Shown: positions 7,264-15,188, numbered from the stretch's first letter. The stretch is DNA of 18,034 bases from Clostridia bacterium (GCA_017395715.1 JAFQNZ010000114.1:1-18034); one strand, 5' to 3'. Made by a program: numbers and translations. Notes: generated by a model from the sequence alone, not told the origin.

Positions 7264-10086
7264 ATGATGATGAAAAGAAATTTGCGCTTGGCAGTGGCGG
7301 CTGTTTTGATCGCCGCGCTTGTCATGACAGTGCTGTCTTTTACGGTGTTCGGTGAAGAAACCTATACCGAAATCAGAACGGCACAAGACTTAAAATCAAT
7401 GTCGGCAGACGGTAACTACCGTTTGGCTGAAGACATTGCCTTTACCGATGGTACGACATTACCCGCTTTTTCGGGTCATCTTGACGGTAACGGCAAAAAA
7501 ATCACAGGCATCACAGCTCCTCTGTTTGAGTCGATTGCGGGTAAAGTATCGAATCTGACCCTTGAGGGTGCCATTACCCTGAACGGCCAGACACAGCTTG
7601 GCTCGCTTGCCAACAAGCTTGACGCATACGGCGTGGTGGATTCGGTCACGGTGAATGTTACCGTGAGCGGTAAGCGTCCTTCTGCTGCTATGGTGCTTGG
7701 CGGTATTGTCGGTCTTGCGGACGCGGGATCGGAAATCTTGAACAGCAAGAACCTTGGAGATATTACCGTGAGCGGTGCATATAATGCCGAAAACGAAAAT
7801 GCCATCGGCGGTATTGTCGGTAAGATTGTGAATGATGCGAAAGTAAAGAACTGCGTGAACGCGGGCGCACTGACTGCCGATGCTACGGGCAACCAATCGG
7901 ACTATAAGGGAGCGTTTGGCGGCATTGTCGGTATTTCCAACGGCACAACTTATATTGAAAACTGCTTGAACGAAGGTGATATCAAGGCCATTTCCACCAC
8001 CCTTTGTACAGCGGGTATTCTCGGCAGAACCGAAACCAGCAACTCGGCTTGCCCGAATATGACAGGCTGCGTGAACAAGGGTAATATTACCAAGATTGAA
8101 AACCTCAATGAAAACTGTGCGGGTATTGCCTCCTATCTGCGTGGCGGTAATATTGAATGGAATATCAACTTCGGCGATGTGACCAACAGCAAATCACACG
8201 CATCGGGTATTGTGGGTTACTATAACGGCTCGGGTGCTACGCTGAATCTGAAAAACAACATCAATGTGGGAACAAGCAGCAATTACGCGATCATCAGCGT
8301 GAACGGTACAAACAATTTCAAACCTGCTTCCAATTTTTACTTGCAGGGAACAAGCGCTGCCAATACCGATATTAACGGTACGGTTTCCTTTACTGACAAA
8401 GCTGATCTTGTGAATAAGGTAATTGCTCTTGAGGGTACAAGGTTTGTAAAAGACTTTGAGGGAAACAAGGCAATCAATGACGGCTATCCCATTGCGGTGT
8501 GGCAGTGCACACACGAATGCGAAACCGTGAAGGATATTGAACTTGGCGAGATTTGCTCTCACTGTAACACGGTGATCCGCGCGCTTAACTGCGAACACAA
8601 GAACATCGGTGAATGGATCGTGGATCAGCCTGCTACCGAATATACCGATGGTGAGCGTCACAGAGTTTGCTCAGATTGCGGCGGTGTTCAGAAAGAAGTT
8701 ATCACTGCCACCACATCGGTGAAACCGGTGGACGGCGTTTATACCGCGGAAAACATTGCCCAGCTCGCTTGGATCTTTACCAATATTGAAAACGGTACAG
8801 TTCCCGCGTCGGCAACGGTTAGGTTGGCAAAGGATATTGATACCGAAGGTAAGCTGCCTACGCTGACAGCCACCTTTACCGGTGTGTTTGACGGCAACAA
8901 CAAGACCCTTTCGGGAATTAACAAAACACTCTTTAAGCAGTTCAACGGAACTGTTACAAACCTGACGCTTCGCGGTGCGATCGACGCGACTGCGATTGCT
9001 GATAACGAGATCGCCAGAAAATCCGCATCCTTTGCGCTGAACGCGTCGGGTGCTACCGTGACCGGTCTTGTTTCGTATGTGAATATCAAAGCGAAGACCG
9101 GTAACCTCAATGCAGGCGGTCTTGTTGGATACATTAAGGGTAAAAACTCGTTCACCGACTGCCGGTATTACGGCGAATACGCGGTGGAATGGACCGGAGA
9201 AGATGCCGGCATCGGCGGTATTGTGGGTTGGAGCAACCCGAGCGGCAGCGCAATCACGTTTGACAACTGTTATTTCGGCGGTAAGATCACCGTGACAGGC
9301 GGTGTAGAGGGCAGAACCGCATGGATCGGCGGCATTCTCGGAAATGAATCGCAGTCTGGTATTTACCTGAGAAACTGTCTTAGTACAGGTACGGTTGATT
9401 CCGGGATCACAAATGGTACCGACTATGTTGGCGGTATTCTCGGTATCAGCTGTTCCGGTGCTAACGTGATTGAATACTGCGTCAACAAGGGCAACTTGAC
9501 CGCGCTTGTGAATGCAGGTGGTATTGTTGGTGGTATCACCGAAAACGAGGATATCGTTTTCTCTGCCAACTACGGCGAGATCAAAGCGGCAAATGCCGGC
9601 GGACTTTGCGGTATCGGCGAGGGTGTTGTTCTGACTTGCGTTTCGTCGGTTGACTTCTCTTTGGTCGGTAAGCTTTGCAGTACCAACGCGGAAGCGGTGA
9701 ACAGCTATGTTTTCGATTCTTTGCAATTTGAAAAGACTGTTACCCTTGGTGGTATTGAATATAACAAATACAATGTTTGTACAATCAATAAAGCAACCGG
9801 TATTCCGGTGGCAACGCTGTCCACCGAGGATATGTTCGAGGCGTTTGTTTCGACCCGTGAAGACGGAGAAAAACAGGCGGTCCGTTTTGTGATCGTGACC
9901 AACTGCCAATTTGATACCGATTCGTTTACCGTTACGATCAAGTTTAAGGATTTTAACGGTCAGGTCATCAAGACTTACGAAGGCAAGCTCGGCGGTAAAG
10001 ATCACAATCTTATCTGTATGCGGCAGTTTCGGCAAGCGGTGAAAACTACTTTGCGGCAGAAGGATGCGCCCTCTTTGGTTGCGTGA
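7264..10086 (+). CDS. N-terminal part of frameshifted array copy 3: secreted double beta-helix protein
   Basis: Three consecutive ATGs follow AAGGGGG (7253-7259); no hairpin spacer is present. The signal peptide ends near residue 30. Residues ~35-410 are an extra beta-helix-like domain absent from copies 1 and 2, with GGIVG at 146-150, 182-186 and 219-223. Residues 415-472 form a Cys-rich linker (C415, C419, C431-xx-C434, CEH 443-445, C469-xx-C472), which resembles the small zinc-ribbon-like modules often found in Firmicute surface proteins. Residues ~488-790 are the beta-helix shared with the paralogues, including GGLVG at 618-622 and GGILG at 689-693. The family sequence is followed up to Leu916, after which the frame is wrong and ends in an unrelated tail (QAVKTTLRQKDAPSLVA). 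The loss of one T at 10009-10011 explains this. As it stands, the protein would be exported without an MBL domain. Corrected, the gene would encode about 1,404 residues. Confidence 0.85.
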   Translation: MMMKRNLRLAVAAVLIAALVMTVLSFTVFGEETYTEIRTAQDLKSMSADGNYRLAEDIAFTDGTTLPAFSGHLDGNGKKITGITAPLFESIAGKVSNLTLEGAITLNGQTQLGSLANKLDAYGVVDSVTVNVTVSGKRPSAAMVLGGIVGLADAGSEILNSKNLGDITVSGAYNAENENAIGGIVGKIVNDAKVKNCVNAGALTADATGNQSDYKGAFGGIVGISNGTTYIENCLNEGDIKAISTTLCTAGILGRTETSNSACPNMTGCVNKGNITKIENLNENCAGIASYLRGGNIEWNINFGDVTNSKSHASGIVGYYNGSGATLNLKNNINVGTSSNYAIISVNGTNNFKPASNFYLQGTSAANTDINGTVSFTDKADLVNKVIALEGTRFVKDFEGNKAINDGYPIAVWQCTHECETVKDIELGEICSHCNTVIRALNCEHKNIGEWIVDQPATEYTDGERHRVCSDCGGVQKEVITATTSVKPVDGVYTAENIAQLAWIFTNIENGTVPASATVRLAKDIDTEGKLPTLTATFTGVFDGNNKTLSGINKTLFKQFNGTVTNLTLRGAIDATAIADNEIARKSASFALNASGATVTGLVSYVNIKAKTGNLNAGGLVGYIKGKNSFTDCRYYGEYAVEWTGEDAGIGGIVGWSNPSGSAITFDNCYFGGKITVTGGVEGRTAWIGGILGNESQSGIYLRNCLSTGTVDSGITNGTDYVGGILGISCSGANVIEYCVNKGNLTALVNAGGIVGGITENEDIVFSANYGEIKAANAGGLCGIGEGVVLTCVSSVDFSLVGKLCSTNAEAVNSYVFDSLQFEKTVTLGGIEYNKYNVCTINKATGIPVATLSTEDMFEAFVSTREDGEKQAVRFVIVTNCQFDTDSFTVTIKFKDFNGQVIKTYEGKLGGKDHNLICMRQFRQAVKTTLRQKDAPSLVA
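10009..10011 (+). other. One-base frameshift in array copy 3
   Basis: The paralogues read DL.LYS.VAASGENYF at this point. Here the DNA gives CTTATCTG where CTTTATCTG would restore DHNLYLYAAVSASGENYF and join both frames without any other change. One T is missing from a TTT run. There is no slippery heptamer at the site. Confidence 0.85.
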
Positions 10087-11477
10087 TTACGGATGTTCCT
10101 GTTGGCGTATGGGGAACAGCGGAATTGACCGTAACCGACACCGAAAAGGGTACTGTATATCTTGAGCCGGTTGAAGTGGAGGGTAAGACCGAGCCTTTGA
10201 CAATCGATTCGCTTCCCGATTTGACCGTTCTCGGTAGAGTGAGTGCGGTTTACAACTGTGGACCCGGTCTTATGTCCGACCGCACCGATTTTACCGAAGA
10301 AGACTCTTACATGACGGTTATTACTTCGACCAACGCAGACAAACTCAAAGCCTATGTAGAGACTCTTCCTGACCACGGTTTCAGCTTTGTTTCCAAAACC
10401 ACACTTGACGGTGACGATTATTACACCTATTCAAAGTACGGCTCGCTGGTGTATCTCTACAATAACAGAAGAGCCCGCGAAACCAGAGTGATCACTGACA
10501 ATTCGAGCGATCCTCTTTCTAAGATTACATACGAATACGAAAAGAAGGACGGCGAAACCACCGAGTTCTATCAGTATTCGATCAACTATACCGAAAGCAA
10601 CAGGACAGGTTACGATCCCGTTCAGTATTCAGAATCGACCAGTATCAACTGCGGTATGCTGTATATCATCAAGACACCCGATAACAAACTTATCTTGGTT
10701 GACTCGGGTCATGAAACACAGTCCACCAGAGCTTCTCGTGCCGGTCTTATGAAGTTCCTTCGTGAGATCACCGATACAGCCGAGGGTGAAAAGGTGGAAA
10801 TTGCCATGTGGTACTTTACACACGCGCACGGCGACCATGTGCGCCTGGCGAGTGACTTTCTGACAGAGTATCACAAACAAGTTGATCTTCAGTCTGTGAC
10901 CTACAATTTCCCCTCCTATCAGGTACTTGCCAGCGGTTATGACAGCAACACCTTTACGTTGAAGAATACCATCAACAGATATTTCCCTGATGTGCTTTAT
11001 CACAAGCTCCATACCGGCGAAGTTCTGAATTTTGCGGGTGTTCAGCTCGATGTTGTTTATACCCACGAGGATGCGGTTGCGGCAAACGGTACCAGCGAGA
11101 TCGGCGACTTCAACTCCACGTCCACTGTTCTCAAAATCACGATGGACGGCAAGACGATCATGCTTCTTGCTGACATCAGCGATGTTGCGGAAAGTGCAAT
11201 TACAACAATGCATACCAGAGATTATTTGAAGAGTGATGTGGTTCAGGTTTCGCATCATTGTTTCAACTATCTCAATATACTGTATCCGATCATCGATGCG
11301 GATATTGCAATTTTCCCGCAGTCGGCTTACAATGCTAAGGCTGGTAATACCGGCAAGTATAACTCGGTGATGAAATATGCAAGCGAAGAGTATTTTGCAC
11401 ACAAATACACATACAAATTTACCGTGGAAGATGGCGTGATCAAGTCAGAAGCGCTTCCCAGATACGACCAGCGATAA
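10083..11477 (+). CDS. C-terminal part of frameshifted array copy 3: metallo-beta-lactamase domain
   Basis: This is the downstream half of copy 3 in the other frame. The first possible start, GTG at 10083, is an internal Val codon in an alignment to the paralogues, and no convincing ribosome site precedes it, so independent translation is doubtful. In-frame family sequence extends back to 10011. The product would have no signal peptide. It carries the end of the beta-sandwich, the CGPGLMSD domain and the MBL domain, with HAHGDH encoded at 10821-10838. The second and third metal motifs differ from copies 1 and 2: LAD instead of LGD (Asp codon 11172-11174) and SHHC instead of AHHG (codons 11250-11261). 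The presumed ligands Asp and His are kept. The C-terminus is RYDQR. It is best regarded as part of one broken or mis-sequenced gene, 7264-11477. Confidence 0.8.
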   Translation: MITDVPVGVWGTAELTVTDTEKGTVYLEPVEVEGKTEPLTIDSLPDLTVLGRVSAVYNCGPGLMSDRTDFTEEDSYMTVITSTNADKLKAYVETLPDHGFSFVSKTTLDGDDYYTYSKYGSLVYLYNNRRARETRVITDNSSDPLSKITYEYEKKDGETTEFYQYSINYTESNRTGYDPVQYSESTSINCGMLYIIKTPDNKLILVDSGHETQSTRASRAGLMKFLREITDTAEGEKVEIAMWYFTHAHGDHVRLASDFLTEYHKQVDLQSVTYNFPSYQVLASGYDSNTFTLKNTINRYFPDVLYHKLHTGEVLNFAGVQLDVVYTHEDAVAANGTSEIGDFNSTSTVLKITMDGKTIMLLADISDVAESAITTMHTRDYLKSDVVQVSHHCFNYLNILYPIIDADIAIFPQSAYNAKAGNTGKYNSVMKYASEEYFAHKYTYKFTVEDGVIKSEALPRYDQR

Positions 11478-11485
11478 CCGATCCG

Positions 11486-11515
11486 AAAAAGCCATTTCTT
11501 ACGAGATGGCTTTTT
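11486..11515 (+). terminator. Terminator of array gene 3
   Basis: AAAAAGCCAT (11486-11495) pairs with ATGGCTTTTT (11506-11515) across a 10-base loop, followed by more Ts. It marks the end of the array. Confidence 0.85.
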
Positions 11516-11527
11516 CTTTGTTTGGAC

Positions 11528-11556
11528 TTGAAAATTGAAGAAAAATAGTTTATACT
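11528..11556 (+). promoter_or_regulatory. Promoter of the GNAT-rqcH operon
   Basis: TTGAAA (11528-11533) and TATACT (11551-11556) are separated by 17 bases. The ribosome site AAGGGGGG lies just upstream of ATG 11583. Confidence 0.75.
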
Positions 11557-11582
11557 GATACTACCGTGAAGGGGGGATACCC

Positions 11583-12266
11583 ATGAGAATTGAAAACGAC
11601 AAAAAGATATTTGCCGCAGGGTACCCTGCCATTGTACCGTTTTTGATGGAAGAATACCGCGGAGAAGTTTCTTTTGAAATCTATTCGGGCATTCGCAAGG
11701 AAGTTCGCTTGTTTGAAAAGGATTTCCAAGGACGTTATTTTACCGAAAGGGCGCTTGCAAGCATTTCATCGTCGATCGACCCTTACATCGAAGCGCACGG
11801 TTACGAGCGCGACAAAAAAGGCGCGACACGCTATTATTACTCGTATGAAGCCAAAGATCGGGAAGCAATTGATACGTCTTTGATTCAGAAAAATACTTGT
11901 CTTTTGACAAAGGAGATTGCCGAGAGTGCGAAAAATCGCACGACCTTTTCGCTCTCAGACCTTGTGGAGAAAGGGCTTGCGGCGTTTGTAACTGTGATCG
12001 ACGGAGACGTGGTTTCGGTTGCCACGGTGAACGAAACGCTTGAAAACACCAACTGTCTTGAAGTGACGGTGGAAACCGCTGTTTTGCATCGTGGAAAAAA
12101 ATATGCCGAGTCGAACGTTGCCGCCATAACGGCGTATCTTTTGGAACAAGGGGCAACGGTTGCTTACTGTTGCCGCAACACCAACACGAAATCCAACAAA
12201 ATTGCCCGCCGTGTGGGCTTTGAAAGGGTGGGGCGCTTTTATGCCGTTTCCGCCTACCGTAGATAG
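11583..12266 (+). CDS. GNAT-family N-acetyltransferase
   Basis: A 227-residue protein predicted to transfer an acetyl group from acetyl-CoA to an unidentified amine. The second half carries the GNAT core: a beta-strand LEVTVETAVL at ~159-168, the acetyl-CoA pyrophosphate loop RGKKYA at 170-175 matching the R/QxxGxA pattern, the helix AESNVAAITAYLLEQG, and the late motif NTKSNKIARRVGFERVGRF at ~201-219 typical of the family. The first ~110 residues show no domain I recognise and contain a charged, Tyr-rich patch (RYYYSYEAK). The gene is first in the operon, with rqcH starting 18 bases after its stop, so co-transcription is likely; whether the acetyltransferase has a role in translation quality control is not shown. 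The substrate is unknown. Confidence 0.85.
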   Translation: MRIENDKKIFAAGYPAIVPFLMEEYRGEVSFEIYSGIRKEVRLFEKDFQGRYFTERALASISSSIDPYIEAHGYERDKKGATRYYYSYEAKDREAIDTSLIQKNTCLLTKEIAESAKNRTTFSLSDLVEKGLAAFVTVIDGDVVSVATVNETLENTNCLEVTVETAVLHRGKKYAESNVAAITAYLLEQGATVAYCCRNTNTKSNKIARRVGFERVGRFYAVSAYRR

Positions 12267-12284
12267 AAAAAGTGAGTAAAGAGT

Positions 12285-14000
12285 ATGGCATTTGATGCAG
12301 GAATGGTGGGCGCCGTTGCCCACGAGATCAGCGAAAGAATCAGCGGCGCGCGAGTGGAAAAGGTTTATCAGCCCGAAAAAGACGAGCTTGTTTTGGCGCT
12401 TCATACCAAAGAGGGGAATCTGCGCCTTTCGATCGCGGCGGGCGCGAACAATCCGCGCATTGGATTTGTGACAAGACAGAAAGAAAATCCGCCCACGCCG
12501 TTTTTGTTTTGCACCCTTGCGAGAAAGCATCTGACAGGCGCGAAGATTCTGTCTGTCAGACGGGTGGATTTTGAGCGCGTGGTGGAGATCGCATTCGATT
12601 CGCGCGACGAGATGGGCTTTTACGAAACCAAATATATCTATGCTGAGATCATGGGCAAGTACAGCAATCTGATCTTTACCGACAAGGACAAAAAGATCCT
12701 TGGCGTTTTGCGCCCTGTGGATTTTACCACAAGCACCAAGCGTCAGCTTCTTGGCGGTATGTTCTATGAGTTGCCGCCGAAGCAGGATAAGCTGTCACCG
12801 CTTGAACTTTCAAAAGAGGAGTTTATGGCGCGTGCTGAAAAATCGCCCGATATGGCGACTGAAAAGTTCATTACCTCAAACTATATGGGCATTTCCTCCC
12901 TTGTGGCAAGGGAGATTGCCTGCCGTTCGGTTGAGCGGATCGGTTTATCGCCCGCTTTTGTGTGGGATGTCTTTTCTTCTTTTGCCGAGAGCCTACAGAA
13001 CAACGAATACCGCCCGACGATCGTGTATGAGGGGAACAAGCCGATTGCCTATTCCTTTATGCCGATCAAGCAGTACGGCGATGGCTTTCGCGTAGAGGAG
13101 CGAGCGTCATGCTCCGAAGTGATCGAAGAATTTTTTGATGAAAAGGACAATCTTGAGCATTCGAAAAAGCGCGCTTCCGACCTTTTCAAGCTTGTGACCA
13201 ATGCCAAAGCGCGTCTATCAAAAAAGCTTGCCTTGCAGGAAGCGGAGCTTGCCGAGTGCGCCAAGAAGGAAGAATACAAGCGTGTGGGCGATCTCATTAC
13301 CGCCAATATGTATCAGCTAAAGCGCGGCATGACCAAGGTTAAGGTGGTCGACTATTACGACGAGGAAATGCCTGAGGTGGAGATCACGCTCGACGCCCGT
13401 CTTGCCCCTGCGCAGAACGCGCAAAGCTATTACAAAAAGTACAACAAAGCCAAGCACGCCGAAAAAGAGCTTGCTTTGCAGATCGAAGCGGCGCGTGAAG
13501 AACTTGTCTATATTGACACGGTTGCCGATTCGCTTGAGCGTGCGGTAGGGCAGAGCGAGCTTGACGAGATACGCCGAGAACTTCTTTCGGCAGGTTACGG
13601 CTCAAAGATCAAAAAAGCCGCGGCGGCAAAGCCGATCAAGACCAAACCGATGGAATATTTGACAAGCGGCGGTTACCGCCTATTGTGCGGCAAGAACAAT
13701 CTGCAAAACGATTATATTACCACCAAGGTGGCATCGAAGAGCGACTGGTGGTTCCATGTGAAAAACGCACCCGGCTCGCACGTCATTCTGTTCCTCGATG
13801 GCAAGGACGAGCCTGACGCCAAGGATTTCACCGAGGCGGCGGCGCTTGCGGCATTCCATTCTTCGCTCTCAAGCGGCGAGAGTGTGGCGGTGGACTATAC
13901 CGAGGTGCGCTATATCAAAAAGCCGGCAGGCGCAAAGCCGGGCTTTGTGACCTACACGACCTATTGGACGGCGTATGTGACGCCCAAGGATTTGAAATAA
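12285..14000 (+). CDS. rqcH: RqcH/NFACT protein, Rqc2 homologue for ribosome-associated quality control
   Basis: RqcH binds stalled 50S subunits carrying peptidyl-tRNA and directs template-free C-terminal alanine tailing for degradation; the family was formerly annotated as fibronectin-binding protein FbpA. The 571-residue length is normal. The NFACT-N domain runs from FDAGMVGAVAHE to about residue 165 (ELPPKQDKLSP is a family hallmark). A helix-hairpin and coiled-coil region covers ~285-425. The NFACT-R domain at ~461-571 contains GKNNLQNDYITTK, DWWFHVKNAPGSHVI and a TYTTYWTAYVTP end. The conserved Asp-Arg pair near residues 97-98 appears as Glu97-Arg98 (FERVV), a conservative change. The ribosome site is weak (AAAGAG). 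It lies between the GNAT gene and a nuclease-like gene whose ATG follows its stop by one base. Confidence 0.95.
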   Translation: MAFDAGMVGAVAHEISERISGARVEKVYQPEKDELVLALHTKEGNLRLSIAAGANNPRIGFVTRQKENPPTPFLFCTLARKHLTGAKILSVRRVDFERVVEIAFDSRDEMGFYETKYIYAEIMGKYSNLIFTDKDKKILGVLRPVDFTTSTKRQLLGGMFYELPPKQDKLSPLELSKEEFMARAEKSPDMATEKFITSNYMGISSLVAREIACRSVERIGLSPAFVWDVFSSFAESLQNNEYRPTIVYEGNKPIAYSFMPIKQYGDGFRVEERASCSEVIEEFFDEKDNLEHSKKRASDLFKLVTNAKARLSKKLALQEAELAECAKKEEYKRVGDLITANMYQLKRGMTKVKVVDYYDEEMPEVEITLDARLAPAQNAQSYYKKYNKAKHAEKELALQIEAAREELVYIDTVADSLERAVGQSELDEIRRELLSAGYGSKIKKAAAAKPIKTKPMEYLTSGGYRLLCGKNNLQNDYITTKVASKSDWWFHVKNAPGSHVILFLDGKDEPDAKDFTEAAALAAFHSSLSSGESVAVDYTEVRYIKKPAGAKPGFVTYTTYWTAYVTPKDLK

Positions 14001-14001
14001 G

Positions 14002-14739
14002 ATGATAAACAAAGAAAGATTTCTCGAAGCGGTGGATACCGTGATCATTGAAACGCGTGATCGAAACGGCATCGGCAGACTTGCGGAAAAGGTGCTTCAT
14101 GCCTCGCTCAAACTCTATCTTGACCCCGACCGATCGCATCACGAGGTCAAGGTCGGCTCGCACGTTGCCGATATTTGCAACAGCGACGGCATTGTGGAGA
14201 TACAGACAGGCAGCTTTTCACCTCTTAAACCCAAGCTTGCGGCATTTTTGCCCGAGTACCCTGTGACGGTGGTGCATCCGATCGCGAACAAAAGAAGACT
14301 GATCTGGATCGACCAAAACGGTGAGTTTTCCGCCCCGCGTGTTAGCCCCGTGAAGCGTCAGGTGATGCGCGTGTTCGGCGAGCTTGTGAAGATTTTGCCA
14401 TATCTTACGCATGAGAATTTTCGTTTTAAGCTTGTGACGCTTGATCTTGACGAATACCGCATGGTGAGCAAAAACGGCGGCAAAGGGCGGGGTACACGGC
14501 GCTATGAGCGCATTCCGACCGCTTTATGCGAGGAGATCGTGTTTTCTTCACCGTCCGATTATGCGGCTCTGCTACCCGAAGGCTTGCCGAACGAATTTGA
14601 TACCAAAACCTTTGCCGAGGTGACGAAATTAAAAGGGCGGTATCTCAGCGCCGCCTTAAAAGTTTTGACCGAGCTTGGCATTTTCTCGCGTCAGCGCGAA
14701 GGGAAAAGCGGATATCGGTATCAGAGAGTGGTAATCTGA
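14002..14739 (+). CDS. Uncharacterised protein with possible PD-(D/E)XK nuclease core and C-terminal winged helix
   Basis: A 245-residue protein of no family I can name. Residues 25-70 have the order expected for a PD-(D/E)XK fold: a helix with Glu29 (RLAEKVLHASLKLYL), then HHEVKVGSHVADI with Asp57, then GIVEIQTGSF with Glu66-Ile-Gln68 in place of the usual Glu-x-Lys. A strand follows (VTVVHPI), then a basic patch. Residues ~200-240 (FAEVTKLKGRYLSAALKVL, then a Lys/Arg-rich beta-turn) resemble a winged helix. It could be a nucleic-acid-cleaving or binding protein, but the fold assignment is by eye. The start overlaps the end of rqcH functionally: TAA at 13998-14000, one base, ATG, with AAGGAT upstream inside rqcH. 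It is therefore translationally coupled to rqcH and may act with it. Confidence 0.75.
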   Translation: MINKERFLEAVDTVIIETRDRNGIGRLAEKVLHASLKLYLDPDRSHHEVKVGSHVADICNSDGIVEIQTGSFSPLKPKLAAFLPEYPVTVVHPIANKRRLIWIDQNGEFSAPRVSPVKRQVMRVFGELVKILPYLTHENFRFKLVTLDLDEYRMVSKNGGKGRGTRRYERIPTALCEEIVFSSPSDYAALLPEGLPNEFDTKTFAEVTKLKGRYLSAALKVLTELGIFSRQREGKSGYRYQRVVI

Positions 14740-14843
14740 AAATACACCACAAGAGTTAAAGGATAGGTTTGTCATTATATAATTATTGAGATATGCTTAT
14801 TATGGCGTGAGGTCTTGAGATAATAGGGAATTTTTTTAATAAA

Positions 14844-14876
14844 AAAGGTTTTAGATAAACAACATCTAAAACCTTT
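14844..14876. terminator. Bidirectional terminator between the rqcH operon and the XRE gene
   Basis: A 13-bp perfect stem (AAAGGTTTTAGAT at 14844-14856, ATCTAAAACCTTT at 14864-14876) has a 7-base loop and T-runs in both directions. It overlaps the stop codon of the minus-strand XRE gene (14875-14877). The preceding 14740-14843 is AT-rich and shows no gene or clear signal. Confidence 0.85.
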
Positions 14877-15153
14877 ATTTTTCTATATTATGATTTTTTA
14901 TAAATTCTTTTATGTCTGTAAGCAATTTTATATCTTCGTCAGAGAAGGATTCAAATTCATATAAATTCAAAAGATACCGAGGATCAAGCTTTAAAATTTG
15001 GCAAATTCTTCGAAACTGTTCAAGGTTTGGTTCTTGAACGTCGCGCTCGATTTTAGAATAATTTGATTGATTCATAGGTATGAGCTCGGCTATAACCTTT
15101 TGCGAAAGGTCCATATCCTCTCGTTTGTTTCGTATTTTTTCTCCAATAGTCAT
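14875..15153 (-). CDS. Small XRE-family helix-turn-helix regulator
   Basis: A 92-residue protein with an N-terminal HTH_3 domain at ~4-60: IGEKIRNKREDMDLSQKVIAE is followed by the recognition-helix region MNQSNYSKIERDVQEP, and LKLDPRYLLNL closes the domain. The ~30-residue acidic tail shows no ligand-binding domain. It is a probable dimeric DNA-binding repressor. The start ATG follows AAGGAGGG by 7 bases. It is divergent from the TM2-domain gene, and repeated AGTTAA/TTAACT half-sites lie in the shared promoter region, so it probably represses itself and the divergent pair. Base composition is clearly richer in A and T than the rqcH side, which suggests a later arrival. Confidence 0.92.
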   Translation of the reverse strand: MTIGEKIRNKREDMDLSQKVIAELIPMNQSNYSKIERDVQEPNLEQFRRICQILKLDPRYLLNLYEFESFSDEDIKLLTDIKEFIKNHNIEK

Positions 15154-15176
15154 ATTGCATCCCTCCTTACAAAATT

Positions 15177-15182
15177 ATTATA
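15177..15182 (-). promoter_or_regulatory. -10 box of the XRE gene promoter
   Basis: On the minus strand TGC-TATAAT forms an extended -10 element. No consensus -35 box is seen, and the expected -35 area adjoins the TTAACT half-site at 15189-15194. Confidence 0.6.
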
Positions 15183-15188
15183 GCATTC

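Larger units (their letters stand above)
1016..11477 (+). repeat. Tandem array of a secreted beta-helix/metallo-beta-lactamase gene family
   Basis: This span holds one C-terminal remnant, two intact copies and one longer frameshifted copy of the same family, all on the plus strand. Copies 1 and 2 align over their full length, with all five GGxxG repeats and the HAHGDH motif at the same residue numbers. The four C-termini share the block YFAHK(W/Y)TY.FTVEDG and end in RYDQ(K/R). Short stretches of DNA identity persist between copies, for example GACGGAGACGACTATTACAC at both 3064 and 6101, which offers substrate for homologous recombination. Each copy keeps its own promoter and terminator, so the repeat unit is a whole transcription unit. 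Confidence 0.9.

Noticed and set aside
10003..10086. Programmed ribosomal frameshifting joining the two halves of copy 3
   Set aside because: No X-XXY-YYZ slippery heptamer or following stem-loop is visible at the lesion, and copies 1 and 2 encode the same region in one frame.
11955..12530. Minus-strand open frame of 191 codons over the GNAT/rqcH junction
   Set aside because: It overlaps two well-supported plus-strand genes and has no ribosome site or family similarity.
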